From the NCBI RefSeq assembly GCF_003144325.1, contig NZ_PENS01000012.1, positions 90,278-154,277 on the forward strand: DNA of 64,000 nucleotides, in the 5' to 3' direction. This stretch comes from Proteus terrae (GTDB taxonomy: Bacteria; Pseudomonadota; Gammaproteobacteria; Enterobacterales; Enterobacteriaceae). The notes beneath the pieces are model-generated. The model made no database searches. It was given only the letters and a program-made list of their open reading frames with translations, and had not been told where the DNA came from. A program made the translations under genes and the position numbers. The stretch's first letter is position 1. Each line of letters begins with the position of its first letter. Of the stretch, positions 55,571 through 64,000 are shown in pieces.

Positions 55571-55882
55571 ATGATAGATAACAGCAAAACCATTAATTTT
55601 CGTATAGGCCAGCGAATACGCCATTTACGAAAAAAATTAAAATGTTCGGGAACTGTATTTGCTAAAAGATTAGAGATAAGCCAGCAACAGCTTTCTCGTT
55701 ATGAACGCGGAACAAATAGGATCAGTATCGAGTTAATTTATCGTATTTCTGAAAAATTTGATGTTCATATTAGTTATTTTTTACAAAGTAATCATGTTTC
55801 AAGTATTGAACAACGAAGAAAAACTCAAGAAAAAAATAATCGGTTAATTGCCGAAAGTTGTATTAAAAATGACTTTAATTGA
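55571..55882 (+). CDS. MrpJ-like XRE-family regulator
   Basis: This 103-residue protein has a Cro/CI-type helix-turn-helix (GQRIRHLRKKLKCSGTVFAK, then LEISQQQLSRYERGTNRI) with the SQQQxSRYE signature of MrpJ paralogues. In Proteus these regulators sit last in fimbrial operons and repress flagellar genes when fimbriae are made. It starts 25 bp after the adhesin stop. If the usher is non-functional this regulator could still be expressed. Confidence 0.9.
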   Translation: MIDNSKTINFRIGQRIRHLRKKLKCSGTVFAKRLEISQQQLSRYERGTNRISIELIYRISEKFDVHISYFLQSNHVSSIEQRRKTQEKNNRLIAESCIKNDFN

Positions 55883-55963
55883 ATATAGTTTATTTTTCTC
55901 ATTACAAACTCTTTTTTACTTCACTTTTATTTTTCGCTAAATAAAATGACGTTTCTTCTGTTA

Positions 55964-55987
55964 TAAAAAAGCCACCTTAAAGGTGGC
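55964..55987 (-). terminator. Terminator of the pot operon
   Basis: GCCACCTT and AAGGTGGC form an 8-bp stem that, read on the minus strand, is followed by TTTTTTATAA. It lies just past potD and also faces the converging fimbrial operon. Confidence 0.85.
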
Positions 55988-56009
55988 TCAGAACTATACT
56001 CAAACGCGA

Positions 56010-57053
56010 TTAGCGCCCAGCTTTTAATTTTTGGTAATAACTTTCATATAACACGGTCGCATCACCAACATCATTTTGCCATTCACCTTTGTTGATAATC
56101 TCTTCTGTTGGATAAAGAGAATTATCTTTAGTGATCACATTTGGCAGTAATTTTTGTGCGGCTAGGTTTGGTGTCGGATAACCAATATTCTCCGCAACTT
56201 TGGCTGCTATTTCTGGGCGTAATAAGAAGTCGATAAGTTTATGAGCACCTTCGACATTCTTGGCATTGGCAGGAATAGCTAAGCTATCCATCCAGAAAAT
56301 ACCCCCTTCTTTTGGCCACACCATTTCAATCGGTGCGCCAGCATCACGAGCAATAAATGCAGAGCCATTCCAAATCATCCCTAAATTAACTTCCCCTTGC
56401 ATATAAGGGTTAGCGGGATTATCTGAATTGAAGGCTAATACGTTTGGCATCAGCTTTTGTAGCTCTTTATAGGCTTCTTCAATCTCTTTAGGATCAGTTG
56501 TATTGCCTGAATAGCCTAATTTTAATAATGCCATCTGGAAAACTTCACGGGCATCATCAGTTAATAGCAGACTATCTTTATATTCAGGTTTCCATAAATC
56601 TGCCCATGAAGTAATGCTACTGACATCAACTTCATCACTATTAATACCAATAGCGGTCGCACCCCAAATATAAGGGATGGAATAATCATTTTCTGGGTCG
56701 AATGACTTATGTAATAAGCTAGGATCGAGATTATCAAAATGCGTTAATTTTGATTTATCGATTTTTTGTAGCATTCCTTCATGACTCATTTTAGAAATAA
56801 AATAAGTAGAAGGAACCACCAAGTCATAAGCCCCCTCTTTGTAGGTCTTTAACTTGGTATACATGCTTTCGTTGGATTCATAGGTGGAATAAATCACCTT
56901 AATCCCAGTTTCTTTCGTAAACTGTTCAAGCAAACCAGGCGGCACATACTCCGTCCAGTTGTAGAAATATAATGTCTTACCATCATCAGCCGATGCTGTG
57001 CCGATACTTAATGCCATTACGCTGGCAGCAAGTACTGAGGACCACTTTTTCAT
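56010..57053 (-). CDS. potD: PotD, spermidine/putrescine-binding periplasmic protein
   Basis: This 347-residue binding protein has a signal peptide (about 1-22, ASA) followed by DDGKTLYFYNWTEYVPPGLL, the start of the mature PotD fold. Polyamine-site segments such as WTEYVPP, STYFISKM, IPYIWGATAIG and WNGSAF are visible. Length equals E. coli PotD (348). A 112-bp gap with three hairpins separates it from potC upstream, which may allow separate control of the binding protein. Confidence 0.95.
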   Translation of the reverse strand: MKKWSSVLAASVMALSIGTASADDGKTLYFYNWTEYVPPGLLEQFTKETGIKVIYSTYESNESMYTKLKTYKEGAYDLVVPSTYFISKMSHEGMLQKIDKSKLTHFDNLDPSLLHKSFDPENDYSIPYIWGATAIGINSDEVDVSSITSWADLWKPEYKDSLLLTDDAREVFQMALLKLGYSGNTTDPKEIEEAYKELQKLMPNVLAFNSDNPANPYMQGEVNLGMIWNGSAFIARDAGAPIEMVWPKEGGIFWMDSLAIPANAKNVEGAHKLIDFLLRPEIAAKVAENIGYPTPNLAAQKLLPNVITKDNSLYPTEEIINKGEWQNDVGDATVLYESYYQKLKAGR

Positions 57054-57090
57054 TTATGTTTCCTTCAGTGGTTGATGCGTTAATATCAAA

Positions 57091-57156
57091 TAGGCAGCGA
57101 GCCTACCTCCAACAGATTGGTCTTCAAGACCCCAAAAAGTGCGAGAAACTCGCACT
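57091..57156 (-). promoter_or_regulatory. Three hairpins in the potC-potD gap
   Basis: The short gap holds TAGGC/GCCTA (57091-57105), GGTCTT/AAGACC (57119-57131) and a perfect 8-bp stem AGTGCGAG/CTCGCACT with a 3-nt loop (57138-57156). None is followed by a T-run on the minus strand, so mRNA processing or stability control between potABC and potD is more likely than termination. Confidence 0.55.
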
Positions 57157-57165
57157 AATACATGT

Positions 57166-57945
57166 TTACGCTTTGCCAGTTCTGTCTTTCAAAATCAACT
57201 GACTAATTAATACTAATATTAATGATAGACCTAAAAGGATGGTTGCAAGCGCATTCACTTCCGGTGAAACCCCGACTTTTACCATTGAGTAAATTTTCAG
57301 TGGTAAAATTTCATAGCTTGGGCCCGTCACAAAAGAGGAAACTACAACGTCGTCCATAGATAACGTAAAGCTTAATAACCAACCTGAAGCTACTGCTGGC
57401 ATCGCCAGAGGCATAATGATTTTACGTAAAATAGTAAATTCACCTGCCCCTAAGTCTTTCGCCGCTTCCAACATTTTCACATCAAATCCACTTAATCGTG
57501 AATACACTGTGACCACAACAAAAGGTAGGCAAAATGTAATATGTGAAAATAGAAGCGACCAAAATCCTAATGAAACACCTAGGATCATAAACAGTACAAG
57601 CAACGAAATCGCCATAACAATATCTGGCGACATCATCACAACAAACAGCATACCACCGACAAATTTTTTACCACGAAAACGGTAGCGATAAAGAGCAACT
57701 GCCGCTAATGAACCAATTAATGTCGCAAACGTTGCAGAAGTGACCGCCATTGTTAATGAATGTCCAGCTGCTTGAAGCAGACTGTCATTATTAAATAAAA
57801 TGGTGTACCAATCTGTGGTAAATCCTTTCCAATTAATCCCGAAACGTGATGAGTTAAAAGAGTTAACTATCAGAATGATGATCGGGATATAAAGATACGC
57901 GTAAATAATGGACATAAATCCACCACGCAATAACCGTCCTATCAT
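57166..57945 (-). CDS. potC: PotC, spermidine/putrescine ABC transporter permease
   Basis: This 259-residue inner-membrane permease has six hydrophobic segments and the EAA loop EAAKDLGAGEFTILRKIIMPLAMP at about 155-178. It overlaps the potB stop by 4 bp (ATGA). Length matches E. coli PotC (264). Confidence 0.94.
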   Translation of the reverse strand: MIGRLLRGGFMSIIYAYLYIPIIILIVNSFNSSRFGINWKGFTTDWYTILFNNDSLLQAAGHSLTMAVTSATFATLIGSLAAVALYRYRFRGKKFVGGMLFVVMMSPDIVMAISLLVLFMILGVSLGFWSLLFSHITFCLPFVVVTVYSRLSGFDVKMLEAAKDLGAGEFTILRKIIMPLAMPAVASGWLLSFTLSMDDVVVSSFVTGPSYEILPLKIYSMVKVGVSPEVNALATILLGLSLILVLISQLILKDRTGKA

Positions 57946-58802
57946 TCTATTTCTACCTTCTTATGCAGTAACTTCACAGCTCGGTAATACACAAACAGCA
58001 TTAATCCCATCACTAATGTTAAGCAAATACTGGTGGCTGCACCGAAAGGCCAGTCACGAATATTTAAGAATTGGCTCTTAATTACGTTACCAATTAATAA
58101 ATTTTTCGCGCCACCCATTAGATCAGCAACAAAGAATAAGCCCATAGCAGGTAGCATTACGAGTAAACAACCCGCAATAATCCCCGGCATTGTTAATGGA
58201 ATAATGATACGAATAAAGGTCTGAAATTTATTAGCACCTAGATCACGCGCCGCTTCTAAACAAGGTTTGTCTAACTTTTCAATGCTGGAATATAACGGTA
58301 ATACCATAAAAGGTAATAAAATATAAACCAGCCCCAGTACAACCGCTTCTGGGGTATAAATAATTCTGAGTGGTTTATCAATAAGTCCAATCCACAACAG
58401 GAATTCGTTAAAATAACCTTTGGTACTTAGGAATATCTTTAATCCATAAATACGAATAAGCGAGTTTGTCCAAAAGGGTACAATCAATAAAAACAACATC
58501 AGTGGCTGTATTTTTTTAGGCATTTTTGCAAGGAAATATGCAAAGGGATAACCTAATAATAAACAAGCTAACGTTGCGACCACCGCCATATTAATAGAAT
58601 GCAGTAATACTTCTGCATACATAGGATCAAATAAGCGATAATAGTTATCGAGTGTAAAGACCATCTCGACAAGATTGGCATCATCACGCGTTAAAAAACT
58701 GGTCGCAATGATCATGATATTCGGCAAGAAGACGAACACCATCAACCAACCCACAACACCGGTAATTACGATGTTTTGAAATAGTTTACGTGTTTTCTTC
58801 AT
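57942..58802 (-). CDS. potB: PotB, spermidine/putrescine ABC transporter permease
   Basis: I placed the start at 58802 ([20 protein letters not shown], 286 residues); the frame from 58829 would add nine residues overlapping potA further. Very close to E. coli PotB in segments such as [20 protein letters not shown], and with the EAA loop [20 protein letters not shown]. Six membrane helices. It overlaps the end of potA by 17 bp and the start of potC by 4 bp. Confidence 0.94.
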   Translation of the reverse strand: MKKTRKLFQNIVITGVVGWLMVFVFLPNIMIIATSFLTRDDANLVEMVFTLDNYYRLFDPMYAEVLLHSINMAVVATLACLLLGYPFAYFLAKMPKKIQPLMLFLLIVPFWTNSLIRIYGLKIFLSTKGYFNEFLLWIGLIDKPLRIIYTPEAVVLGLVYILLPFMVLPLYSSIEKLDKPCLEAARDLGANKFQTFIRIIIPLTMPGIIAGCLLVMLPAMGLFFVADLMGGAKNLLIGNVIKSQFLNIRDWPFGAATSICLTLVMGLMLFVYYRAVKLLHKKVEIE

Positions 58803-59901
58803 CTGCCAGCACGACCTCCCAGCTTTCAACCCAAGTTACTGCGATTTTTTGGTCTAACGAGTGATCAACATCTGGATCATCTTCATTAAAGAACTCACTG
58901 ACCATCACCACCTTGCCATTTTCCATTTCAACAACGGAATCTAGCGTCATGCCTTTATAGTTACGTTCACGAACATAACCAATTAGCCCTGGAAGGTTTT
59001 CGAGATCGTGAATTTCTTCAACACGGAGATCTTCAGGTCGAAGCAATACTTTGAGTTGCTGGTTTTGTGTCACAGGTAATGTAGTATAAATATCACATTC
59101 ATGACCTTCAACATCAGCACGGATACGCGTTTCATCAATACGATGGAGAACGCGAGCATCAAAAATATTAATTTCACCTATAAATTGCGCAACAAACAGA
59201 TTTGTTGGCTCTTCATAAATTTCACGCGGAGTACCATCTTGCTCAATACGTCCTTCACGCATCACCACGATCCGGTCTGACATCGTCAGCGCCTCTTCTT
59301 GGTCATGAGTCACGAAAATAAAGGTGATCCCTAATTTACGTTGTAAGGCTTTTAATTCATTTTGCATCTGTTTACGTAATTTGTAATCCAGTGCAGATAA
59401 TGATTCATCAAGCAATAAGACCTTTGGTTTATTCACCACAGCACGCGCAATCGCGACACGTTGTTGTTGCCCACCAGAAAGATGTGCAGGGCGACGTTGT
59501 GCGAAATCTTCAAGTTGCACCATACGCAAAGCTTCTTCAACGCGGATGTTAATCTCATCAGCAGGTGTTTTCTGCATACGAAGACCAAATGCGACGTTTT
59601 CAAAAACAGTCATATGTGGGAAAAGCGCGTAACTTTGAAAAACCGTATTTACAAAACGTTGTTCCGCTGGAATATCCGTAATATCTTGCCCATCAAGGAT
59701 AATTTGCCCATCGTCAACGTCTTCTAAACCCGCAATTAAACGCAAAACCGTCGTCTTACCACAGCCCGAGGGGCCGAGGATGGTTAAAAACTCGCCATGG
59801 TTGATAGTGAGATCGAGGCGGGAAATAATTTGTTTTCCGTCGAAACCTTTACTTAAGGATTTTAATTCGACAACTGGTATCAGAGATGTTTTCTCAGTCA
59901 T
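58786..59901 (-). CDS. potA: PotA, spermidine/putrescine ABC transporter ATPase
   Basis: This 371-residue ABC ATPase has Walker [10 protein letters not shown] (43-51), the signature [14 protein letters not shown] (about 141-154) and Walker [15 protein letters not shown]-terminal TOBE regulatory domain (about 290-371) carries [12 protein letters not shown]. It is first in the operon potA-B-C-D, the same order as in E. coli. Length agrees (378). Confidence 0.95.
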   Translation of the reverse strand: MTEKTSLIPVVELKSLSKGFDGKQIISRLDLTINHGEFLTILGPSGCGKTTVLRLIAGLEDVDDGQIILDGQDITDIPAEQRFVNTVFQSYALFPHMTVFENVAFGLRMQKTPADEINIRVEEALRMVQLEDFAQRRPAHLSGGQQQRVAIARAVVNKPKVLLLDESLSALDYKLRKQMQNELKALQRKLGITFIFVTHDQEEALTMSDRIVVMREGRIEQDGTPREIYEEPTNLFVAQFIGEINIFDARVLHRIDETRIRADVEGHECDIYTTLPVTQNQQLKVLLRPEDLRVEEIHDLENLPGLIGYVRERNYKGMTLDSVVEMENGKVVMVSEFFNEDDPDVDHSLDQKIAVTWVESWEVVLADEENT

Positions 59902-60391
59902 TTAAGGTAATACTCTATCCCGAAGAATAATGCAGATAGAACCGCCACTGGAAAAGACTGTGTGAGCTGCCGGAGCATTATGCTCCACAGAAGCCCAAAA
60001 CCAGCGACGCCGTATGTATAGTACAAGCGGAAAATGATAAACGCAGTGGCGTGAAATTGAAAGCAAAAAGGCGCATAAACAATGAAAAACTATTCATATT
60101 TAAGTTTTTCATCATAAACTATGCTCTTTAGGGTTTATGCTAAAAATACAGTAAAATCAAAATGCTATTAATTTATATAAATCACAAAAATCACTTAAGT
60201 TTATGATTAAATAAATTTTCTCTCAGAAGTTATCTAATCGCCTTATTTTCCTATACAAACTTATTATCACGTTTATTTGCAACACAATTTTATGATTATT
60301 ATTTACACAAAAAGTGGATTAAATTGTGCTTATTTTTAGATCCCAATCTTATTAGGATGATAAAAACTTTATATATCATATAGATGAAATT
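59902..60391. promoter_or_regulatory. Region upstream of potA, no gene
   Basis: The first 170 bp after the potA ATG are GC-richer than the surroundings and include a 7-bp hairpin GGAGCAT/ATGCTCC (59972-59986), probably in the potA leader. The remainder (60070-60390) is AT-rich. It shows no open frame with coding character. Confidence 0.4.
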
Positions 60392-60421
60392 TAAATAACA
60401 CCCCCTAATATTTAGGAGGTG
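60392..60421 (-). terminator. Terminator after the subtilase gene
   Basis: On the minus strand CACCTCCTAA pairs with TTAGGGGGTG (one G-U wobble) around a 3-nt loop, followed by TTATTTAAA. It lies 25 bp past the protease stop. Confidence 0.75.
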
Positions 60422-60445
60422 CTAAAGGAATTAACACTATTGTAC

Positions 60446-61738
60446 TTAATGACGTTTTATTAGTTTTTTTAAATACAGAATGGCGTTATTCACATTGGGT
60501 AAAGGTCCAATTTTGCCATTTAACAGTGGAAAAGTGCCTGTTCTAATTAATAAGTCACGCATTTGTATCGGCGTTAACACACTGTTTGTATGGTCTTTAT
60601 ACCAAGATTGGATCACAGCGGCAGCTCCCGCAACTAAAGCACTGGCTGACGATGTACCACTAAAATTAGCCGTATAAGTATGGTTATCATCACTTCGAAA
60701 TAGATCACCATAACCCGCAGTTGCAACATCCTCTCCCCATGCTTGTACATGAATAGGTGAACCATGTGTTGAGAAAGGTAATCGATTTAATGTATAAGGT
60801 GAACCAGCACCAACACGTATTGAATTATTATCATGACGTTGTCGATAACTTTCATAAGCAGGCAAATCTAGATCTACCCCTCCATTACCTGCAGCCATAA
60901 TCACTATGATCCCAGCATCGGTTAAGGCACGAGTCGCTTCCCAAATATGCATTTCATAATCCGCAGGTACGTACGCTTGATGCTCACAGATTGTCTGCAT
61001 TTCATATAAAACAATATCACCAGCATGTAGTATGCGTTTACTCGCAATGATCGCATCAATACGTCCACAAGTTAATTCAGAGATGGCATAAAACATATCT
61101 AATTTATAAGCGAGTCCAGTGATCCCTTTGCCATCATTTTTCCCCATAATTAAGCCAGCTACTGCTGTTCCATGATCTGCCTGACTAGTTTTTTCATTAA
61201 AAGGTAATAATGATGTAATGTTATCCGTTGATAAATCATGATGAGAAAGATTAAAATCCCATTCAATATCAGCGACTTGTATTCCTTGCCCGCATGCTTC
61301 TTGTTTCCATGCTTCACAAATCCCTAGCCCTTTAATTTTATTAATATTCACCGTTTTTTCTGGTGTATTTAGATATTGCTGATATTGAGTAAAATCAGGC
61401 GTAATATTAGGAGGTTCAATAGGCTGTATAGGTACTGTTTGTACATATTCAATGTCAGGGTGTTGTCTTAATGCTTTAATAACTTCATCTAAAGTATAAT
61501 GATTATTCTCCGGTAAATTTAAATAATAATATTTATTTAGGTCATTAAAGTTTATTGAAATAGAATCAATATAACTTTTTGGTGGTAATTGATGAACAGA
61601 TGATATCACCGGAATTAAAGGTATATTATTTAAAAGGGAATGATGTATTTCATGGGAAGTAGGAAGTGACAATTTTTTATTATCACAATCAAGATTGTTT
61701 AATTTTATAAGGATCTTTCTTTTAATATTCATAATCAA
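60446..61738 (-). CDS. Subtilisin-like (S8) serine protease without a visible signal peptide
   Basis: This 430-residue protein carries a complete S8 triad: Asp157 (VADIEWDF), His189 (DHGTAVAGLI) and Ser363 (FSGTSSASALVAGAAA), with the oxyanion Asn285 in AAGNGG. An N-terminal segment (about 65-105: TLDEVIKALRQHPDIEYVQT) resembles an I9-type prodomain. The N-terminus MIMNIKRKILIKLNNLDCDN is polar and shows no export signal, which is unusual for bacterial subtilases. It may act in the cytoplasm or leave by a non-Sec route. It has its own terminator, and the CbrC-type gene upstream is 154 bp away. Confidence 0.88.
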   Translation of the reverse strand: MIMNIKRKILIKLNNLDCDNKKLSLPTSHEIHHSLLNNIPLIPVISSVHQLPPKSYIDSISINFNDLNKYYYLNLPENNHYTLDEVIKALRQHPDIEYVQTVPIQPIEPPNITPDFTQYQQYLNTPEKTVNINKIKGLGICEAWKQEACGQGIQVADIEWDFNLSHHDLSTDNITSLLPFNEKTSQADHGTAVAGLIMGKNDGKGITGLAYKLDMFYAISELTCGRIDAIIASKRILHAGDIVLYEMQTICEHQAYVPADYEMHIWEATRALTDAGIIVIMAAGNGGVDLDLPAYESYRQRHDNNSIRVGAGSPYTLNRLPFSTHGSPIHVQAWGEDVATAGYGDLFRSDDNHTYTANFSGTSSASALVAGAAAVIQSWYKDHTNSVLTPIQMRDLLIRTGTFPLLNGKIGPLPNVNNAILYLKKLIKRH

Positions 61739-61892
61739 TGCTCCTCTTTTTATTTTTTTGCTTTATAGCGTAAAATATTGAGCAGTGACTATTTCCATTT
61801 TTAATAGAGATAATATAAATAGGTTATTTTTAAAAAAATTAATATTAAATCTATATTATAAATATAGACTTAATATTAATTGAGTGATGTTT

Positions 61893-62489
<597 letters not shown>

Positions 62490-62575
62490 CTATTTTATAG
62501 TTTATTATCACTTATCTTCAGCTTTATAAAATCATCCTAGCATCAGATCCAGCATGTGTAAGCTATCCTCTATGC

Positions 62576-62581
62576 TATAAT
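62576..62581 (+). promoter_or_regulatory. Possible -10 element of the dusA promoter
   Basis: A TATAAT hexamer lies 69 bp before the dusA ATG. A good -35 element at the right distance is not obvious. Confidence 0.4.
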
Positions 62582-62649
62582 GCGCGCTCATTTTATCTCC
62601 TTAACAATTTAGAGATAATCACCGCCTAAATAGACGAAAGAATGACAAC

Positions 62650-62775
62650 ATGTTAGAAAATATAGAACTTAATAAATCAACAGAAAATCATGATGTTAAT
62701 AGCAATTCAAAAGAATATAGTTTGAACCGCTTCTCTGTTGCGCCGATGCTAGATGGAACCGACCGAGTTATATAA
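62650..62775 (+). pseudogene. dusA: 5' remnant of dusA (tRNA-dihydrouridine synthase A), interrupted by a prophage
   Basis: A 41-codon open frame ends YSLNRFSVAPMLDGTDRVI-stop. RFSVAPMLDWTDR is the highly conserved N-terminus of DusA (about 330 residues). Here the match stops after TDR and the frame closes at once. The next gene on the other strand, starting 4 bp later, is phage-like. Prophages and islands that integrate at exactly this point of dusA are known. The rest of dusA should lie beyond the right edge, at the other end of the element. Confidence 0.88.
62736..62766. other. Putative phage attachment site in dusA
   Basis: The stretch around CGCCGATGCTAGAT (from about 62740) encodes the conserved APMLD of DusA and matches the position used by dusA-specific integrases. 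Two bases differ from the expected TGG tryptophan codon region (GATGGAACC), consistent with phage-derived att sequence. A matching copy should flank the other end of the prophage. Confidence 0.75.
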
Positions 62776-62779
62776 TCAA

Positions 62780-64000
62780 TCAGTTATCAATTTCGGGTGC
62801 CTTATTGGTGTCCTGATTTTCTTCCTCTTCTTTTTGTCTACGCTCCTCTTCCACCTTCTGCGCTTCTGCCATCTCTCTCATTCTCACGTTATAGATTGAT
62901 TGCTCAGGCATCTGTACACGAACAGAGATAAAGCGACCATCAGGGATATCAATTGGGTCGCAATCGTTGAAGTCGTCAATATCATTACGAGCGAATTCAG
63001 GCGCATTAGGATGTGTACGATGATACGTTTTAACGAGGATAGAACCGTCCTCCATAACTTCAGAGTTAACCCAAATAAGTGGCTGTTTATTTACATCGAG
63101 TGGAATTTCAATACCGCCATCGACACCGCCCCATCCTGCATCAGCGTTAAAACCCAGCACACCCTCGATAAGATATTCGCCCTGAGATACTCGAGTAACA
63201 GTAGCGCCTTCTGATTCGTTGTTAGTGGTGAATGTGCCATCGGGATTGATGATAATGATAGGAGAGGCTTTTTTGATGAAACCTTGTGGATCTGTTGTTG
63301 TATTTATTGTTGTTATAATTTCTCCATGATCTACATTGCCATTTTGAACCTTACAAAATAATAGCTTTGTTTTATTGGCGGATAATGTACCAAAAATGTG
63401 ATAACCAGCACTTTCAGAATAAGCTAGTGATATTCCATTTCCCCATTCATTGAAAAAATTCCCAGTTGTTACACCTCCTCCCTGCCTAAAAAAACCAGAC
63501 TTCATTTTATTAATTAATTCATTATTTTCTGTAACTAAAGGTGAGCTCCCTCCTATTCCATAATCACCAACACCCATCAGCGCCCTGTTTCCTAATTTCG
63601 GATCTGGAAATGTATAAATACAGTTAGTAGCACCTTCCCGTTTAACATAAATATCAGGGATACCGCGCCCCAGAGACATCCATACCGCATTACTCTCATT
63701 GTTATTTACAACCCCGATGGCGCTACTTAATCGTAATTCCCCCTCAACGCGCTGAATACCGCCTTTCTTAGTATCTAACTTATTGGCAATATCACCCTGC
63801 ATCTTCTTAATGCTATCGAGAGTAACAACCTCACCGTTCGGCATCTCGATTTTTGTCTGACCCGTTTGAGTCATCCATGTATTCATTGCATCAAGGAAAT
63901 ACTCAACATAACTATTAATAGCGACCATTGTTCTTGCCGCATCACTATTATTATCTGGCTCAGTAATATGAATTGAGAATGTTGTGTTAGTTGCTGTGGC
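62780..64000 (-). CDS. Prophage tail-fibre-like protein, 5'-truncated by window edge
   Basis: The frame is open to the right edge, 24 codons beyond the ATG at 63928, so the true start lies outside; 406 residues are visible. The N-terminal visible part (AINSYVEYFLDAMNTWMTQTG), a Gly-rich middle (ALMGVGDYGIGGSSP, FFRQGGGVTTGNFF) and a C-terminal domain with an acidic helical tail (MREMAEAQKVEEERRQKEEE) suggest a tail fibre or spike. It is the outermost prophage gene next to the dusA remnant, with the stop 4 bp from it. The family is inferred from composition and context. Confidence 0.7.
   Translation of the reverse strand, partial: ATATNTTFSIHITEPDNNSDAARTMVAINSYVEYFLDAMNTWMTQTGQTKIEMPNGEVVTLDSIKKMQGDIANKLDTKKGGIQRVEGELRLSSAIGVVNNNESNAVWMSLGRGIPDIYVKREGATNCIYTFPDPKLGNRALMGVGDYGIGGSSPLVTENNELINKMKSGFFRQGGGVTTGNFFNEWGNGISLAYSESAGYHIFGTLSANKTKLLFCKVQNGNVDHGEIITTINTTTDPQGFIKKASPIIIINPDGTFTTNNESEGATVTRVSQGEYLIEGVLGFNADAGWGGVDGGIEIPLDVNKQPLIWVNSEVMEDGSILVKTYHRTHPNAPEFARNDIDDFNDCDPIDIPDGRFISVRVQMPEQSIYNVRMREMAEAQKVEEERRQKEEEENQDTNKAPEIDN

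Overview
The window is chromosomal DNA from a low-GC member of the Morganellaceae, most likely Proteus (mirabilis/vulgaris/penneri group). The evidence is the AT-rich coding, an Inv/Mxi/Spa-type type III secretion system (T3SS), a long-form choline TMA-lyase (cut) microcompartment operon, and a fimbrial operon that ends in an MrpJ-like regulator. The genus call is inferred from gene content and was not tested by a search.

Layout. (1) 1-2.9 kb: the end of modD and a TonB-dependent receptor, probably the end of a metal or metallophore uptake locus. (2) 2.9-26.1 kb: a very AT-rich T3SS island. A minus-strand block of about 19 kb runs invF-invG-invE-invA-invB-invC-invI-invJ-spaO-P-Q-R-S, then chaperone, two translocators and two needle-tip genes. 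A divergent plus-strand operon encodes prgH-I-J-K-orgA-orgB and one unassigned protein. The second tip gene is split by a frameshift inside a GA/CT hairpin. (3) 26.1-31.4 kb: soxR faces a MexGHI-like DoxX/RND efflux operon across a near-perfect SoxR box with a 19-bp promoter spacer. (4) 31.5-43.0 kb: the cut operon (three BMC-H shell proteins, CutF, EutN-type vertex protein, CutO, CutC, CutD, tailed BMC-H, PduL, a flavoprotein-like protein and two SMR transporters). (5) 43.6-45.7 kb: a MarT/FidL-like membrane regulator pair and a TetR regulator with an 18-bp palindrome at its start. (6) 46.0-46.6 kb: an orphan AT-rich gene whose product carries clustered phosphotyrosine-like motifs, a candidate effector. 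(7) 46.7-49.2 kb: O-acetylhomoserine sulfhydrylase and YddG. (8) 50.0-55.9 kb: a chaperone-usher fimbrial operon whose usher is frameshifted in a CT repeat. (9) 56.0-59.9 kb: potABCD. (10) 60.4-62.5 kb: a subtilase without a signal peptide and a CbrC-family protein. (11) 62.65-64.0 kb: a 41-codon 5' stub of dusA abutting a phage tail-fibre-like gene, i.e. one end of a prophage integrated in dusA.

How the parts work together. The T3SS genes supply basal body, export gate, ATPase, needle, rod, ruler, gatekeeper, translocon and two chaperones. No pilotin and no obvious effector gene lies in the island, so effectors are probably encoded elsewhere; the 46 kb gene is one candidate. The cut genes form a self-contained pathway: choline is cleaved to trimethylamine and acetaldehyde in a shell, and acetaldehyde is then split between ethanol and acetyl-CoA/acetyl phosphate. 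The two broken surface-structure genes (tip and usher) both carry a 2-nt-type shift in a dinucleotide tract, so slipped-strand on/off switching is a possibility alongside simple decay or sequencing error.
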